NCBI GenBank assembly: GCA_030407085.1
Contig: CM059587.1
Location: 32,709,001 to 32,773,000 of the forward strand
Origin: Trichopria drosophilae
Taxonomy: Eukaryota > Arthropoda > Insecta > Hymenoptera > Diapriidae
Reading direction: 5' to 3'
Length of the DNA stretch: 64,000 nucleotides
Numbering within the stretch: the stretch's first letter is position 1; the number at the start of each line of letters is the position of its first letter. Positions 28,301-43,300 of the stretch are shown here, piece by piece. Under the pieces are notes generated by a model. It saw nothing but the letters and a program-made list of their open reading frames with translations, was not told where the DNA came from and made no database searches. The translations under genes and the position numbers were made by a program.

Positions 28301-31300
28301 TTTTTAAAAAACGTCGGACATATATAAGGATAAAAATATGGAAAAATAGACATTTTTGTGTATTAACTTCTATGATAAAAATCAAAATGTCGGATTCAAT
28401 ATGGTAGACGAATTTTTAAAAAATTGACGAGGAATGAATACGAAACAACAAGACTAAATTTAATACAGCTATGTTGTTACATTTTAGCTCAAATTTTTAG
28501 ATCTGAACATTTAGTCTTTATATTTCATGAATCGTACATATCATATTCTTCGATTATATGTATAAATTAAAAAGATATTTAAACAAATAAACTAGCAAGA
28601 CGCAACGAAGGAGACGAAAAATGAGGTGTTAAAACACTTGACTTCCTTTTGAACGATTAAAAGTAAACTAAGATTAATGATGCATTATTGTTGCAAAAGT
28701 TTTGAAAACTGTGACTGCCTTAAAAAGTTATTGAATCTAACGTCAATGTAGATATCTTAAGCTCCATAATACAAAGTTTCACGAATATTTCCTTTTTTTT
28801 AAATTCGTCCTCGATATTGGATCGGGCGCCTTGAAGTTTTGTAAAGTGACTTTAAATTCATTATCAACGACCCCACAAACCGACTAAGGGGTAGTTTAAA
28901 ATAAATCGAATTGAATTTACGAAATTCTTCGCTATTTTGGATCCGCCATTTTGAGTTTTCATCATAGAGGCGCTCAAAAATGCACATTCTGAGTTTGGGG
29001 ATCCGGGTTATTCAATAAGTCATTAAAAATGATTAATTTTTGTTCAGAGGATTGTCAGGTATACCAAGGAGCTCCGGCGCCATTTTACAATCAAAATATT
29101 TGACAGGATATTTTTTAAGAAAAACAAAGTTTAAAAAAAGTTATGGTAGCTGAAAATGTAATAGTTTTGAAAAAAAATGTGTTAAACACGATTTTTTGAA
29201 AACTTTACCATCGTCATTCGAAAGATCAACCTCAAAACTAGTGGGATACGGAGGTCTCCATTTTTTTAAAATTCTTATTGCATACAGAAGACGATGCTGA
29301 AATCCATAAAATTGTATATATTTAGGCCTTAAAGGGATAATAACAATCGTCGTTTCGATATTAACCCGTTTAGAACGACAAAATTTGTCGCCGGTTTTCA
29401 TCATCCGTAAGTTTGTAGATACCTTTTAGATATTGTTATGAACTGTAGGTTTCCTACAGTTTTGGGGTATGCTCTTTTCGATTCTGAATTCCGTTTTTCG
29501 ATATCAATTTCACTAAAAGTGGGTAAATATTACGATTTAAATTTCGAAATGGCGTCCTCAAAATGGCGCTATTGAATTTTTTTATTTTTTGCGTTTTTTT
29601 TAAATATTGCTTGTATCTGTCGTGTATTTTGATGAATATGTAGATTGTTTTTGTGGTGACTGAATATAATTCCGTTATTGAATTTTAGAAAATCAAATAG
29701 GCGGATCCAATACGACTTCGAAAACTTCTCTATATTATGTACCTGAAAAAAGGTTCGAAAAAAGCCCTTTTTTTTAAATCTTGATCAGCGATATTGGATT
29801 CGCTATTTTCAATATCCAAAATTTAATAACGGATTTGTATTCAGTGAACTCAAAATCAATCTACACGAACATATTCATCAAAATACACGACAAGATACAA
29901 GAAACATTTTAATAAAATGCAAATAACACAAAAATGTCGTCTCAACAATGCCATTTTTTAATTTAAATCATAATCTTGACTAACTTTTAGTGAAACTCAT
30001 TTTGCTACAGGTTTCGGAGGCTGGGCACGATTACAGAACTCCTTCGCTATAAAAATTGCTGTTTACTGAAAAAGTTGTTGCTTATTTCCACCTTTATTTT
30101 TGTTTAAGTAACCATATTTAAAAAAATGGAAAGTGATATCGAAAAACAGACTTTAGATTTGAAAAGAGCATACCTGAAAACTATAGAAAACCTACATTTC
30201 ATAACAATATCTTAAAGATATCCATAAACTTACGGGGGATGGAAACCGGCGACAAATTTTGTCGTTTTGGGACGAAACGGGTTAACAAAAGTCGTACTCT
30301 TAATTCGGGAACATTTATTGACCCGTCGACATTTTAATGTTTCAAGATTTTTACAATATTTATGTTTCTCCTACATCATACGATTTATTATTTTGATATT
30401 TATTAATTATAAAAAATTTATTTTTGTTGTTATTTAGGATATTTTTGTTATATTATTCTAAATTCTATTAGGCATACCAACGAGATTGGCCGATTTCAGG
30501 ATGGCCTAAAAACCAGCCATATCAGTTATAGAGATACTGAGAAAAAACATATTGTTTAAACCAAATAAGAGTTGCTTATAGTTACATTTGTTAATTAACA
30601 CTCTTTATTGCAGTAAAAAATATCATTAAATTACGTCAAAGTATTATTGGACAGAATATCATTGAATGTTAAAAATATCACGAAATATTATAATAACTGA
30701 AACGCTAGTGTATGTTGAATACAGGTAGTGTTTACAGTGGTTTATCTTCGATGTGTTTACCTTTATAAAACTCTTCTTTTCTACTTTAAATTTAGTTATT
30801 CAGTTTATTCGCAATCATTAGCTTGTCTTTTGTACTAATTGTAAGTGGAAAAGGAAAACACTTATTGAATCATAACGGCAATTTATCTAACAAGTTATGT
30901 GGAAAACAGGGGAAACATATGTAACGTGTGTACGATATCCCGTCACCGATATAATTCATATGTATTCTTATCGATGTTGTAATATTCCTCCACTGATGCA
31001 AAGATCTAAAATTGCAATAAATGATTAAACCATATGCAGGGTATATCGGGATCGTCGTACTGACGAGTCCACTCAGTATACTTGGGTATCGTTGTGGTAG
31101 GTAGGATTTTTGTCCCAGAATCCAAATATGACCGCCAAATTTTCCAAAAAGATCAAAGGGGTAAAAAAATCCATTTCAGGCATTTTAAGCATCTATTCAC
31201 AGCCCAAAAAAATGCCGTTGTTCCAACATTAAGAATCAATTCTGATATGAGTTTTCCCGCAGAATCCAAATATGTACTCCAAAATATTGAATTGACCTGG

Positions 31301-34300
31301 CTTTTTACCCAAATTGAAGGTCTAAGAGGTAAAAATCGTGTTTTAGGATATTTTTACATCTACACTATAGAACTCGACGCAAAAAATCAAGAAATGCAAA
31401 CGGACGAATCCAATATGTCTGACGAAATTTTTGAAATTCGAATCACCTCAAACTCGTTATCATTTTGGCAACTTTACTTTGTTTATTACCAAATTTAAAG
31501 CCAAAGTGGTAAAACATCGTGTTTTCGGATATTTTTTTCTGTTTTTCTAGAAAAGCAGTCAAGACGATAACGAGTTTGAAGTGATTCGAATTTCAAAAAG
31601 TTAGTCAGACATATTGGATCCGCCATTTTTATTTTATTTTAATTTTTGCGCCGCTTATAGTATAGACATGAAAAAAATTTATGAAACAAGATTTTTTACC
31701 TTTTTGACCTACAATTTGAGCAAAAAGTAGATCTAAGTCAATATTTCTGCATACATATTTGGATTCTGCAGGAAAAATTATATGAAAATTGACTTTTACC
31801 AGTGGGACAAGAGCATTTTTTAGGCTGTGAATAGATACTAAAAAATGCTGAAAATCTAATTTTTTTACCCCTTTGACCTTCAATATCTCAGAAACTAGAG
31901 TTAAGTGGATATTTTGGCGGTCATGTTTGGATTTTGAAATAAAAATCAGATCAGAATCGACTCTTATTTGTAGGTCAACAAAAGTTTTTTGGCCTGTGTT
32001 ACTAAACGATCGTACACAAATTTTATTCGAAATTGCGAACAACTTGAAAAGTCAAATACGCAGTTTTACTATTATTAACACCCTTAAGAGTTTCCTCCTG
32101 GAGCTCTGCAATGCCATGATGGCCGTAATCAAACCGAAAGTAATAGTAAAATACAATAGTACAATTTTGGTTTAATCTTACTAATAAAGTTATTGTCAGG
32201 GTGAAAATATTACGAGAAATGGCCATGCACGTACTTTTTCTTCTGCGCAGAGATTTTTGTAAACGGCATAAAAAACATTTAATGCAGCTCCTTTTTTATG
32301 TCATTGTGGTTACAAATATTAAAAATAAGAATAAATAGATAACTAAACACTATCATCAAAATTGTTTATTTATCAGAAACATTCTATTTTCTCGATGCAT
32401 ATTGATATACTTATTTTGGATACGTTATAAATGTTATATAATTAATTGCAAAAGTACTGCATGATCTAACGTTAAAGTAACCGACTAACAATTCTCATTA
32501 CTATTATTGACGTATTATTCCTATTGCAGTCTATGATCTAGTGATTACCTCGTCTATCATGTGTGTCAGAAAACAATTCTAATCTACTACAGATTATTGC
32601 GTCATGTGGCTAGACGTTTTTGTGATTTGTGACGCTCCGCGACTAATCAGGTTACTATTTATAAGCAAAAATAGCAGTTCGTCTCGACGACGTTACCAAG
32701 ATCCGGCCCTGAGCTATGGGTAATTCGAGATGCATGAAAATGTTAGTAATCGGTCAAATATTGTGTCTACAACAACATTACATATGTCAAACGGTTAATA
32801 CAATTATGCGATTTAAACAAAATAGCAAAATTTAAATAGCAAAGCCAATAAATAATAATATTTAATTAAATTGAACCATCCAGAACTATTTTAGGCCGAC
32901 GATCGTAAAAGTACGGACGTAATGTAAAAGTTTCACGTAATTTAATTGATTGATTGGCGATTTAGTACAATGCATCAATTCAGAAACTACATGGAAACAA
33001 TAAATAGTTGGTTTCACTATCCAAATAGTAGGGTTTGGAACGACTACGTATTTTAGTTCGTTTTTCTAATTAAAAAGTAGGTATTGCTAACTAATTTATC
33101 AAGATCGCTATTTACATTGTAAAAGTATCTAAAAGTGATAGCTTGGTCTTTTCCTACTATCTAGTAAGTAGTTCGAACCGTGTCATTTTTTTGTGTATGA
33201 AAATGCAAAGATATTTGATGCATTTCGCCCGGCTATATTTTAATCTTTCGAGTCAGAATTGCTCATTACAGTTTTGCCCACGACCAACAATGTAAAAAAT
33301 AGAAACCGAAGTGTTATTTTTCTTCTCTTTCTCCATCTGCATGATCGCACTGATGCAGAAAGATTCCGTTCATTGTCAATAAACTTACGTCACAGCACAG
33401 ATCGAATGGTGAAGTAATGAGTGAGGAGATAGAGTTAAAATAGAAGAAGTTCTATATATTTGATAAAAATACCGAATGATATTAACATTCCTGAATAATA
33501 AAACAACAAAATAAATTGATCAATTTTATAAATTTCAACAAATTTATGTTTGTAAAATATAACAAGATTACAAAAAAGATTATACGGAAGTTTACGTCGA
33601 TTTTAACGTTTATTTCTCATACGAAACAAATTTGAAAAATCTTAGTTATATAGATTTTATTGTTTGAAGATCGTTTTTTTCTATTGGCGATAGGGAAATA
33701 ACTCATAAATTTTTAGTCTAATCGCTTTTCTAATGACTCAAAATGAGTCATAACCCAGCACTCGGTGTGTCATCTAAAGGAATCTGTCATAATATGTTTT
33801 ATTTTTTATCATCATCAGAAAATGACGATTGATGTGACGAGATAATTGTTCGTTTTTTCAAAATTGTGCTAAATAGAGCGCAGAAGTAATCTTACAGGAA
33901 TAAAACTTATTGCCAGTTTTATTTTTTTGCGAAATTAATGTTGGTTTTGTTAAATTAAAAATTATGGCGAACCAAAATGGCGGACCTAAAATATTAAATA
34001 TTCATAGATTTTTATGATCCTTGATTCGCCGATTCCAAATATGTAATCATATTTTCAAAATTCAAGAGTTAAAATTTTGCTCCGCCATCTTGAATTTCGA
34101 ACATCATAAATTAACAATACAAAACAAAACTCTTTTTGGTCAAATAGAATTACTTTCGTGCCCAATGTAGGGCAATTTTGAAAACATAAACGTACAAATA
34201 TTTCTTATTATCGATCGCCATTTTGTTAATAATAATTTAATATAAATAAGATAATAAAATAAAATGTAGAGTACGGTAGATTCTTTAAATCATCGGATGC

Positions 34301-37300
34301 ATGATATATTTCACGTAAAGAGAAATGCTCATAAACAACAAATTCTACAAAAAACGAACAAAAAAATGGGTAAAATTTTGTTTTTATTAGTTTTGCAAAA
34401 AGTGCTGAAAGCTACGACTTTTTAAAAATCGTCTTAACGCTATTAAAAATAGCAACCTTCAAACAATAAATCTGTGTACACGATTTTTCTCTTAATTGTT
34501 CCATACCAGAAAAAAATGCCAAACTGAAAGTGAAATTTCATTCGCGTTTAATGGATTAAAAACAAAATTGACTTCTAAGACTAACGATTCGCAGTAAGCA
34601 CAGCTTGCGATAATATTAATTAGTGGCTTGTCTTCGTTCTTTATTGTGCGCATAATACGAGTCAAAGGTTGTCCGCAATTTCTGTAATGAGTCATTCTTC
34701 GAAATTATTAAAAACGTTGACAAATATAAAACGAGAACGTCAACTCGGTATTTTAGGTCGCATAAAATATTCTAGCAGATACATTAGTCACATTTCGTGG
34801 AACATTTTTATGCATTTTTCAATTCCATTGTTTTCTGTCATCTACAGCGCTAAATTATGTGAAAGTAAATAAATTTTAAGAAAAAGACAGTTATAAACAT
34901 TTTTTATCAAAATCAGTTTAATAACCAAAAAAATTAATAGATAATTACTATTAAATAAGCTGAGGCTCGTTTTATAGTCAGCTCGTTTTTCTGTAGCAGA
35001 ATTGTCGTTTTAAAACTTTGCGTCTAAAATATCACGTGACGGTTACAACGAATCCCTTTCATAGATCTTTCTATACGTATATATTTAGCCCATGGTATTT
35101 TAGTGTACCTAATGGTTTTTTTCATATACGATGTAATAATAGAAGTATGTTTTGTCTGTCTCTCATTTCGACATGTTCAAACATCAATACTTGCCAGAAA
35201 TTATTGTGCCGGTGATTAATTTCTTTATGCCTAAGAACTTTCTGATTGCTGTTATGGGTTATATAACAATAATTTATAAATGGATATTTAATGAATTTCA
35301 TTTCAATGTTTTGAACGTATTAAACTTTTTCGTCCCGAAAGTCGGAAATTTTGACGCAATATTCAGCACTGTAACTTTTGTTCCAAATGACGTTAAACAA
35401 AATTGAAAAACGTCAATATCGATAGTTTTGGACCTTCTCTTCGAAATTCCGTGGTCAGATTCAGTCAGCGAATTGAAAAAAAAGTTATGATAATTTTTAC
35501 GTACAAAATACCAATTTTGTCGACGTTTCTTTACAAGAATTCCGTTTTTTAAAGAAAAGAGCAATACTGAACTTTGCAAAAGGTAGTAATAACGTCTTTC
35601 AAAAAAAAATATGGCGGCTACAGTATGGCGTCTGTAAGTTGTAATTTTGCGATAAGTTTTTCGGTATAATATTTGACATGTAATGTAAAATTTATAATAA
35701 TAGCTCTAATATTAGCTAGAATAACATCCGTCAGCTTTGGAAATGAACAATTTTGAATTTCGACATTCAAAGCGCGTTTCACTCGATTATTCAATTTTAT
35801 TGAGCTTACAATCGTCGTAGTAAAAGCTTACAACTCTCTCGTGAATGAATTTTTGTTTTGCCCTAAATTTTTAGATTATAACCCGTTTATTGATAAATCA
35901 CAAATATTTAATATGGTCTTTTTTAATTTTACGAGTACGCAATGATACGGAAACTTTAAAAATTGATTTAAAACCAGCAAAAAAAATCAGTAAAAGCCCA
36001 TTGTAGGTAACTTATTGGAGGTTATTAATTAACCATCGTTATACGGTCAAAAATTCGATATTTGTGCAAGAATATCCAAAATTACAGATCTATACTGGTT
36101 CCGCTATTTTGTGTTTTGAACAAAACCCGACAGGTGAAGAAAGGGAAGCGATTAGTATGTTTCGCAAATGTCAGTATTGCCCTTTCAATGTCAAAAAATG
36201 TAATGTCTTACCAAGAAACGTCGAAAAATCGGCATTTTTATTTTAAAATCTTTATAACTTTTTTTTTTTATATCGCCGTCTGATTCCGACTATCGGGATC
36301 CGAAAGAAGAAATCCAAAACTATGAATTTGTACTTATTTTAAGTTTTGTTAACCCTTTTTTACCCACATTGAGAGAAGCAGGTACGTCAACATCAGCTCA
36401 GATTGTGCAGTAGAAAGAATTTTTTTTAGCAATCTGATGGCGATATAAAAAAATGATGGAGAAAATCGCGAAAAATAAAAAAAAAAACGACTTAAAAATA
36501 CATTTTATTTTCGTCTTGCAAAATGTTAGCAGAAATAGTCGTTTTTTGGCCATTTGCTCGATGGGAATCAATAGAGCATACTTCAAAATAGTCGGAAATG
36601 TATTTTCCAAAATAAAAAAAAATTCTTCCTACTGCAGAAACTGAGCAGATGTTGACATACCTGCTTCTCTCAATTTGAGCAAAAAGGGTTAAGGGCGTTT
36701 TGAACAAAAGTTACAGCTCTAAAAGTTGCGTCCCAATTTCAGTCTTTCGAGGGAAAAGGGTTCATTTGAAACGGGTACAGGAAATATTTCCAGAACGTTT
36801 GTTGTTCCATGAAATTTTAGAAATTGTAAAGTGAATATTGCATAGTTTTAAACGGAAATATCTTTAATCACATAGTTTTGTGATAACTAGATACAAAACA
36901 TAAGGTATGGCTTGTAAATAACATTGAAATAAAACAATGTTGGAATAATCGCGAGGTACCAAGGAAGACTTTTGTAATTTCCATTGATGTAAAAAGTACT
37001 GTCAAAATTCTGTCGGTATGAAACAGACCAGTGTGAGGTGTGATGGTTTTCGGTATTGATTTTAACACCGACGGAAATTGCAAAAGAGATCCGGATGAGG
37101 TGTGAAATATTCATGCGGATTTAAAAGTATTTTTCGGAAAAGAACCAAACTGGAAACAAACGAATAAAAAGAATAAAGGTCAATAGGATGTCCGAGTAGC
37201 GCCTTATACTGCGTGTTTACCTATTAAACGGTGACCGATATCGGGAATCTACGTATTTATTATTTATTATACTCGGTCGAGAAAATAAATCGCATTGATT

Positions 37301-40300
37301 CCATACCGAAAAATTAACGCCAATGATTTATACCGTTCTAGGCATCGTCCTATTAAATAGGATACCGATTTAACTTCGCGCTTTTAATAGTATAGGGCAA
37401 GACGTAATTTTCTTGTGTTTAGAAATATACAAATGTTATTATTAAATTCTAGGAATCTATAAAATATTATTCAATTCGATATACCTCAACAACTACTTTT
37501 ATTGAGAAGTATAAACACTTGAAATTCGATTTTAAGTAAAAATCATTAGATACACGGATATTAGTTTTGAATGGAAAATTTAAAAATTAAATCAACCCAC
37601 TGTCAAGAACAGATAAAAGCTTAGAAGAAAATAGACAAATATTGTAATGAATTCGTCTTATTGCCGACTAAACAGTTTAAAATCATTAAAATTCGTAAAA
37701 AATAAACATTTACACTATAAGAATACTAAACAATTTTTTCTTGAAACCAGGCGTTTTATTTTTATGTTTAAAATTCGTAAAAAGACAATTATTATTGTCG
37801 AAAAACTTATTTATAAATTTTTTTTTTGTTTAGTCTTTAAACATGATGTTTATCGCAAGATAATTATTCAACTCATAACAATTTAAATTAAAAAAAATCA
37901 TCATTATAAAATTGTGCATAATTTAATTATTTATATCAAAAGGTTTGAAATTGACATCTTTTAAAACACCTACTATTCCAGACCGTTAAATTGTTTTTAT
38001 TTGCAGTTTACACTTCAATAATAGAATATTATGCAACATCTTGCAAAGTATTGTAGAATGTAATAATTTATTACCTGCTAGATATCACTTTTATTTTTAT
38101 CATAATGAAGTTATTTAAAGGAAACGACTAAATTGTGGTTACAATGAATCAATATTTATTTAATAATTTAGGTCTTTAGCACTAAAATACAATATTTTAT
38201 CTTGTTGATTTGAAATATCACAATTGAAGTACCTGTATACAATATAACACAATAAACCCCGGTGTTACAAAATTCATCAAAAACTATTTATACAAATCAG
38301 TTGTTTTTTAATTGGTATTGTATTAGTAAAGTCACAGCCACGAAATTAAACACAAATAATTTAGCAATAAATGTTTTAAATGTTACAGAAACTAATAAAT
38401 TTCAGGAAACGTTAAATATTAATAATAAATATTGATAAGGAAAAGAAGAAGCGATAACAAAACTATACATATATAAATATAATCGAAAGAGAGAAATTAT
38501 AGAAATATTGATTTTAAACTGATGAAAATGAAATAAACAATTATTTTAATAACTGATTATGTTTTGCAAACGACTATTATTTAAAAAAAATCATTGGTTG
38601 TTACAAATTAATCAGTTATTAAAAACAAAAAGAAATTCTCAAATTTAATCCAAATTTAAAAAAATGAAAATAACTCCGCGAACAAAATTAAAGGTAAATA
38701 ACAAATATTACCAAATTTGACCCAACATAAAAGTTTCCAGTTGCATTAACGTCACTAGAATATTCAAACGATACGATCATCGATTAGAAGGTACTTTTCT
38801 CTAATCTAATGATGCCACTCGTCTAAGAGATAGATTTCACTAATGTAAATTCTTGCTTCATCTATACTTAACATTATCACTGTCTTCAGCAGATGACAAA
38901 ATTGAAAGATTTAGAAAGCGGAGGAATTTATCAAATGGTCAGAAGCTACCAGGTGAACAAACAATAAATATATGTACATGTAAAAAACATTTTAATTTTT
39001 GAAAGTTAATACACAAATCGTTATGAAAATATTTAAAACTTTAAATAAATCTGTGTTCGTTAGCGAAAAAAATAAGTAACTATGTACATGTACTATGGCC
39101 AATCAAAAAACAAAAACAAGTTTTGTGAAGTCAAAAGGTCAGTTACTTGGTGTTTAACAAAAAGTTCACTTTTTTAATTTGTGCTTCTATGTAACCTACA
39201 AGTACTTTATTTCACCACATCACTGAATGTTGTTTAAAAAATCTGAGTAGTCAGTAACTAACATTCTTACTATTTTGTACCTTTTCTAAGTTTGCTGTTA
39301 AATAGAAAGAAATCTTTGTTGCTAATATATTAGTAGTACTTTGATAAACAAGTATTTTATAATATAATAAAAATGACAATATTATTGTATGAGTCAAAGA
39401 CGAAATTCGTTGTTCTGCTCAAAGTTTTCAGAAATTCTGAAGACAGTTGTTTAGTCATTAGTCCCGTTATGCCTAAAAATAACTCACAGCTAACAAAGGC
39501 AATTTCAACACCATTAGAATCCAAAAACGAAATTGCAGTTTGCAAACAATTATGCGCGTATTCTTGAAACAATGACGTCACGTGCTTTCTTTCACAGGGA
39601 TTTCACCGGTGGAACGCTGGGTCTCGCTTGGGTGGCGTCAGCTTCCGGGGCGTCTGGCGGCATTTGCGAAAAACACAAAACATACACAGAAACGGTGGGT
39701 GGTATGTACCAATCTACCAAAAGATCTCTCAACACCGGCATCATCACCTTTGTGAATTACAACACTAGGGTTCCACCGAAAGTTTCGCAGCTGACTCTAG
39801 CCCATGAAATCGGCCACAATTTCGGCTCACCGGTAATTTAAATATTACTTTACTAATAATGATTAATTGATTTATGATTTTTTGGCGTTTCAAATGTGTC
39901 ATCGTATATCATGACACTTTTCAAAATTATATTGTACTACTTAATATAATGAAATATAATTCTGAATACGTCTGCACTAAAACGTAGAGAAGGGTGCAAT
40001 AACAATACAAATGCAAATCATCCTCAAAAATCGGTTACATAAAAAATAGTATTAAATACAGTGTAAGCCAAAAATTCCAGAACGGTTTAGTATTTTCGAG
40101 CTCGTCAAATGCCCTGTTATATCCGCACATCCTTTGAAGGTAATGAAAAACTAAAAAAAATGTATTTCAATGTAAAAAAAATGAATTGCAGTCATTTCTA
40201 CTTCACACATTTCTGTTTCTTTATTCTTATTCTTTTAACGCTAATAATGACATTCGTCTTGAAGTCCTTACGTTTCGTTTATTGAAAGTTTAAAAATCTT

Positions 40301-43300
40301 TCCATATTTTTGTTCGATAAAAGTTGACATTGATAAATTTCCATGATATTCGTAGACTAATAATTAAAACGTGCGCTTTGTCAAACGAATGTTCGTAATA
40401 GTGAACAGCGACTTTCAAAATATATGCATTTCGACGAATTAGCAAGAATTAAACATTTTTAATATCGAACAAAACTTAAGATTTGTTACATTAAATAACG
40501 GCCATTTTGGTCAGTGGTGATTTGTCCGCTTTTAAAAAAAAAACATATTGTTGGAGTATATTTTTCCTAAGCAGCAAAATAAGTAATTTCGACCATAGTC
40601 AGAATGCCCTAATCAAGTATAATTTACCATCTTTCAATCAAATAATTGTTTTGCGAATGTGTCAAATAAGTCGTGAATGTAAGTCGAAAATTATGTAAAT
40701 TGTTAGAAATTAGCTAGACCAAGACCTTTCTGGAATTTTCTGTATTGCGAAATTTCTATATAGTACGGATATTTGTTACCGAAAACGGGGAGTTTGGTTC
40801 AGTCGAGCCATTGACCCGAGAACAAACGTGCTTATAAACAAAATTAGTGTAATCGGACGAGAACATCATTAAGTTTCTATTAAACGCGCAAATATATCTC
40901 TTTTTCTATAATTCTCTTTTATTAAATATTATATTGTCTATCATTTATTTGAGAGTCCAAAATTTTAACAAAATATAATCTCAAAATACTTAGTCTCTTG
41001 GCGTTGAGGTTGTAAATTTTAAACAAAGTCATATTCAAAGTATAAGAAAACTTCTAATAAACTTATTAATAGATACATGTCCACTGTTAAGTTAATATAA
41101 CATTGCCAGGTTACTTTATTTCTATTGATTCGGCCGATAATCGAGTACTTAATTAGTCAGTATGACTTGCAGAAGTCCCTATTTTTACGAGTAAGTTAAA
41201 ATTAAGGTTTTCTAGCGTGCTGCATCTTCATCTTCAACGAAAAAATGCAACATGTAACGTTTTCGTAAATTGTATTGTGGGAATTCGCGCTCTACGCTGC
41301 TAGTGAAACAAAGGAACCCATTATTATTTTGATTCGATTCCCTCGGTACTAAGTAACTATCAACATCAACTAAGCAACGTTCAATGTCCAATTGAAGTCA
41401 TTTTAACGACTTTGATAGCGTCCACTACATATGTATGCAATCTGACCACAAGGTACAAGGTTGTCAATCGTGGCAAGTAATGTTTTATTGAAGTCCAGGA
41501 AAGTGTAGTTCCTCATGAGATACTAAATTAAACGCGAAAAAATTATTCATAACTTTTCTTGTAAATACCTTACTCTTGTCAAATTTCAACTGTTTATTTT
41601 ACATACCTGCATGAAGAATTATATCAAATTTGCTCAAAATCTGTTTGTCAATTAAAATTTCTAAGATAACTCTGGTAGTAGAATCTGTTTACGTTTGATA
41701 TAATGGCACTAACATTTTTCCGAAATTTTTGTTATTCCCTCATTCTTTAAAAAGTGCCACGAATTAATTTTTAAGCTGGTAGCATACATTTTTATTCAGA
41801 ACATTTTCCGCCGCACTTTTCACCTCTACATCATTCGAAATTTCATTAGCAAACAGAAAAACAAATATAATCGTTATATTTATTTCATTTATCTCTTAAA
41901 GGATGCTGTAAAATATTAGTACTTCCATGATAAAAATGCATGAAAAAGTAAGTGCCATCTTTTGCTTCGTGCATACCACAAAAACATAACAAAAACGAAT
42001 TTGTACAGAATTAAATTTGTTTAGAATTTAGTTGTATTACCAAATTTCAACGGTAAAATAACTCTTTATACTTTTGTCCCCATTTACTACAATTCGATTG
42101 CAATTTTTAGAAAATCAGACCTTTCTTACGTTGCCGTTTACAGAATTCAAAGATGTTAAGGTGTGCATGCATTTCATGTTTACATGGTTTGCTGAATTTT
42201 CAATTTTTATATTTGATATAGAAGCATCCATTTTAATACTTAAGTTTTTAAATTGGCCCGGGAACGAAATCCCGAAACGCTAAAATTTCGATATGGCGCG
42301 AGTCCAAGGTATTTTAATTTCTTATCTTTTTGCCAAATTTTCAAAGACAAGGTGAAGAAAATCACGATGGAGCCATGCTATATCGAAATTTTGGCCTTTT
42401 GATCCGATTTTTGGAACTTTGTTCCCCGCCGGTTAAACAAGTTGATATTTTATTTAATAATTATCACTTCCATTCACATAAGATCAGTGAAAATAAAATT
42501 TGTATGTATCCCATCACAATTATTTCACGATATTCTTTGTTTATAAACAAATTGTACTATTTGTCACAGCACGATTTTCCATCGGAGTGCAAACCCGGAG
42601 GATTGTTGGGTAATTACATAATGTTCGCTTCGGCGACGAGTGGCGATCGCCCAAACAACAGCAAATTTTCAAGATGCAGCGTGGCGAACATCAGCAACGT
42701 CCTGGATGCAATCGAAGACAATAAAAAGAAAAACTGCTTCACCGCGTCAGCCGGTGCCTTCTGTGGTAACAAAATCGTCGAAGCCGGAGAAGAGTGCGAT
42801 TGCGGCTATGACGACGAAGAGTGCACTGACAATTGCTGCTACCCGCGTCAAGTTTCGGAACGGGAAAAAATGATGAACGAGACCGCCAAAGGTTGTACAA
42901 GAAAGAAAGATACACAGTGCAGGTAAATTCTTTTTTTTTTTTTAATGAAATTTATCATTTGCAGCAATTAGTCGTTTGCATATTTTAATCAAATTTGAAT
43001 ATCACAAAAATATAACGTATGCATAATTTAAAGTAGATTGAGTTTGTTGCCTGCACTTTCTTGAATTCGTAACTTTTAAAAGTTTCTCCTATACTGTAAG
43101 ATTTGTTACACCTAGGAGAATTTTCAAATTACATTCATTTTTACCTTTTAGTAATGACATTGAGGTCATTTTTCACAATATTTACGAGAAGTAAATCAAT
43201 TATCAGTACCAAAAACATATTGTGCACACGTGTGCCAACGTTTTGAAATTGTTTCTTCAAGAGATCTAGATTTTTACGTCATTTTTAGTTCTGTTTTTAA

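Larger units (their letters stand above)
27020..39597 (+). other. kuz: kuz intron 5
   Basis: This is the largest intron, at 12.6 kb. It holds a 925-bp TTAA-flanked foldback (29361-30285), another long inverted repeat (31104-31948), a 344-bp TTAA element (36349-36692) and many copies of the 'ATGGCGGATCC' dispersed repeat (28380-29100, 29550-29830, 31600-31630, 33960-34110, 35600-35640). An exon-like piece at 38890-38952 is out of phase. No other gene is visible. Confidence 0.85.

Noticed and set aside
31082..32042. Two opposing 137-138-codon frames with similar peptides
   Set aside because: They are the two arms of one inverted repeat, and no protein family is recognised.
38890..38952. Exon-like 63-bp block between TCTTCAG and CAG|GTGAAC
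   Set aside because: It is open in phase 0, but exons 5 and 6 need phase 2. In that phase an in-frame TGA comes at once, so it cannot be a productive kuz exon.
42330..42569. Upstream extension of the exon 7 open frame
   Set aside because: It is part of an intronic repeat also present at 3778-3973, and a consensus acceptor sits at 42569.
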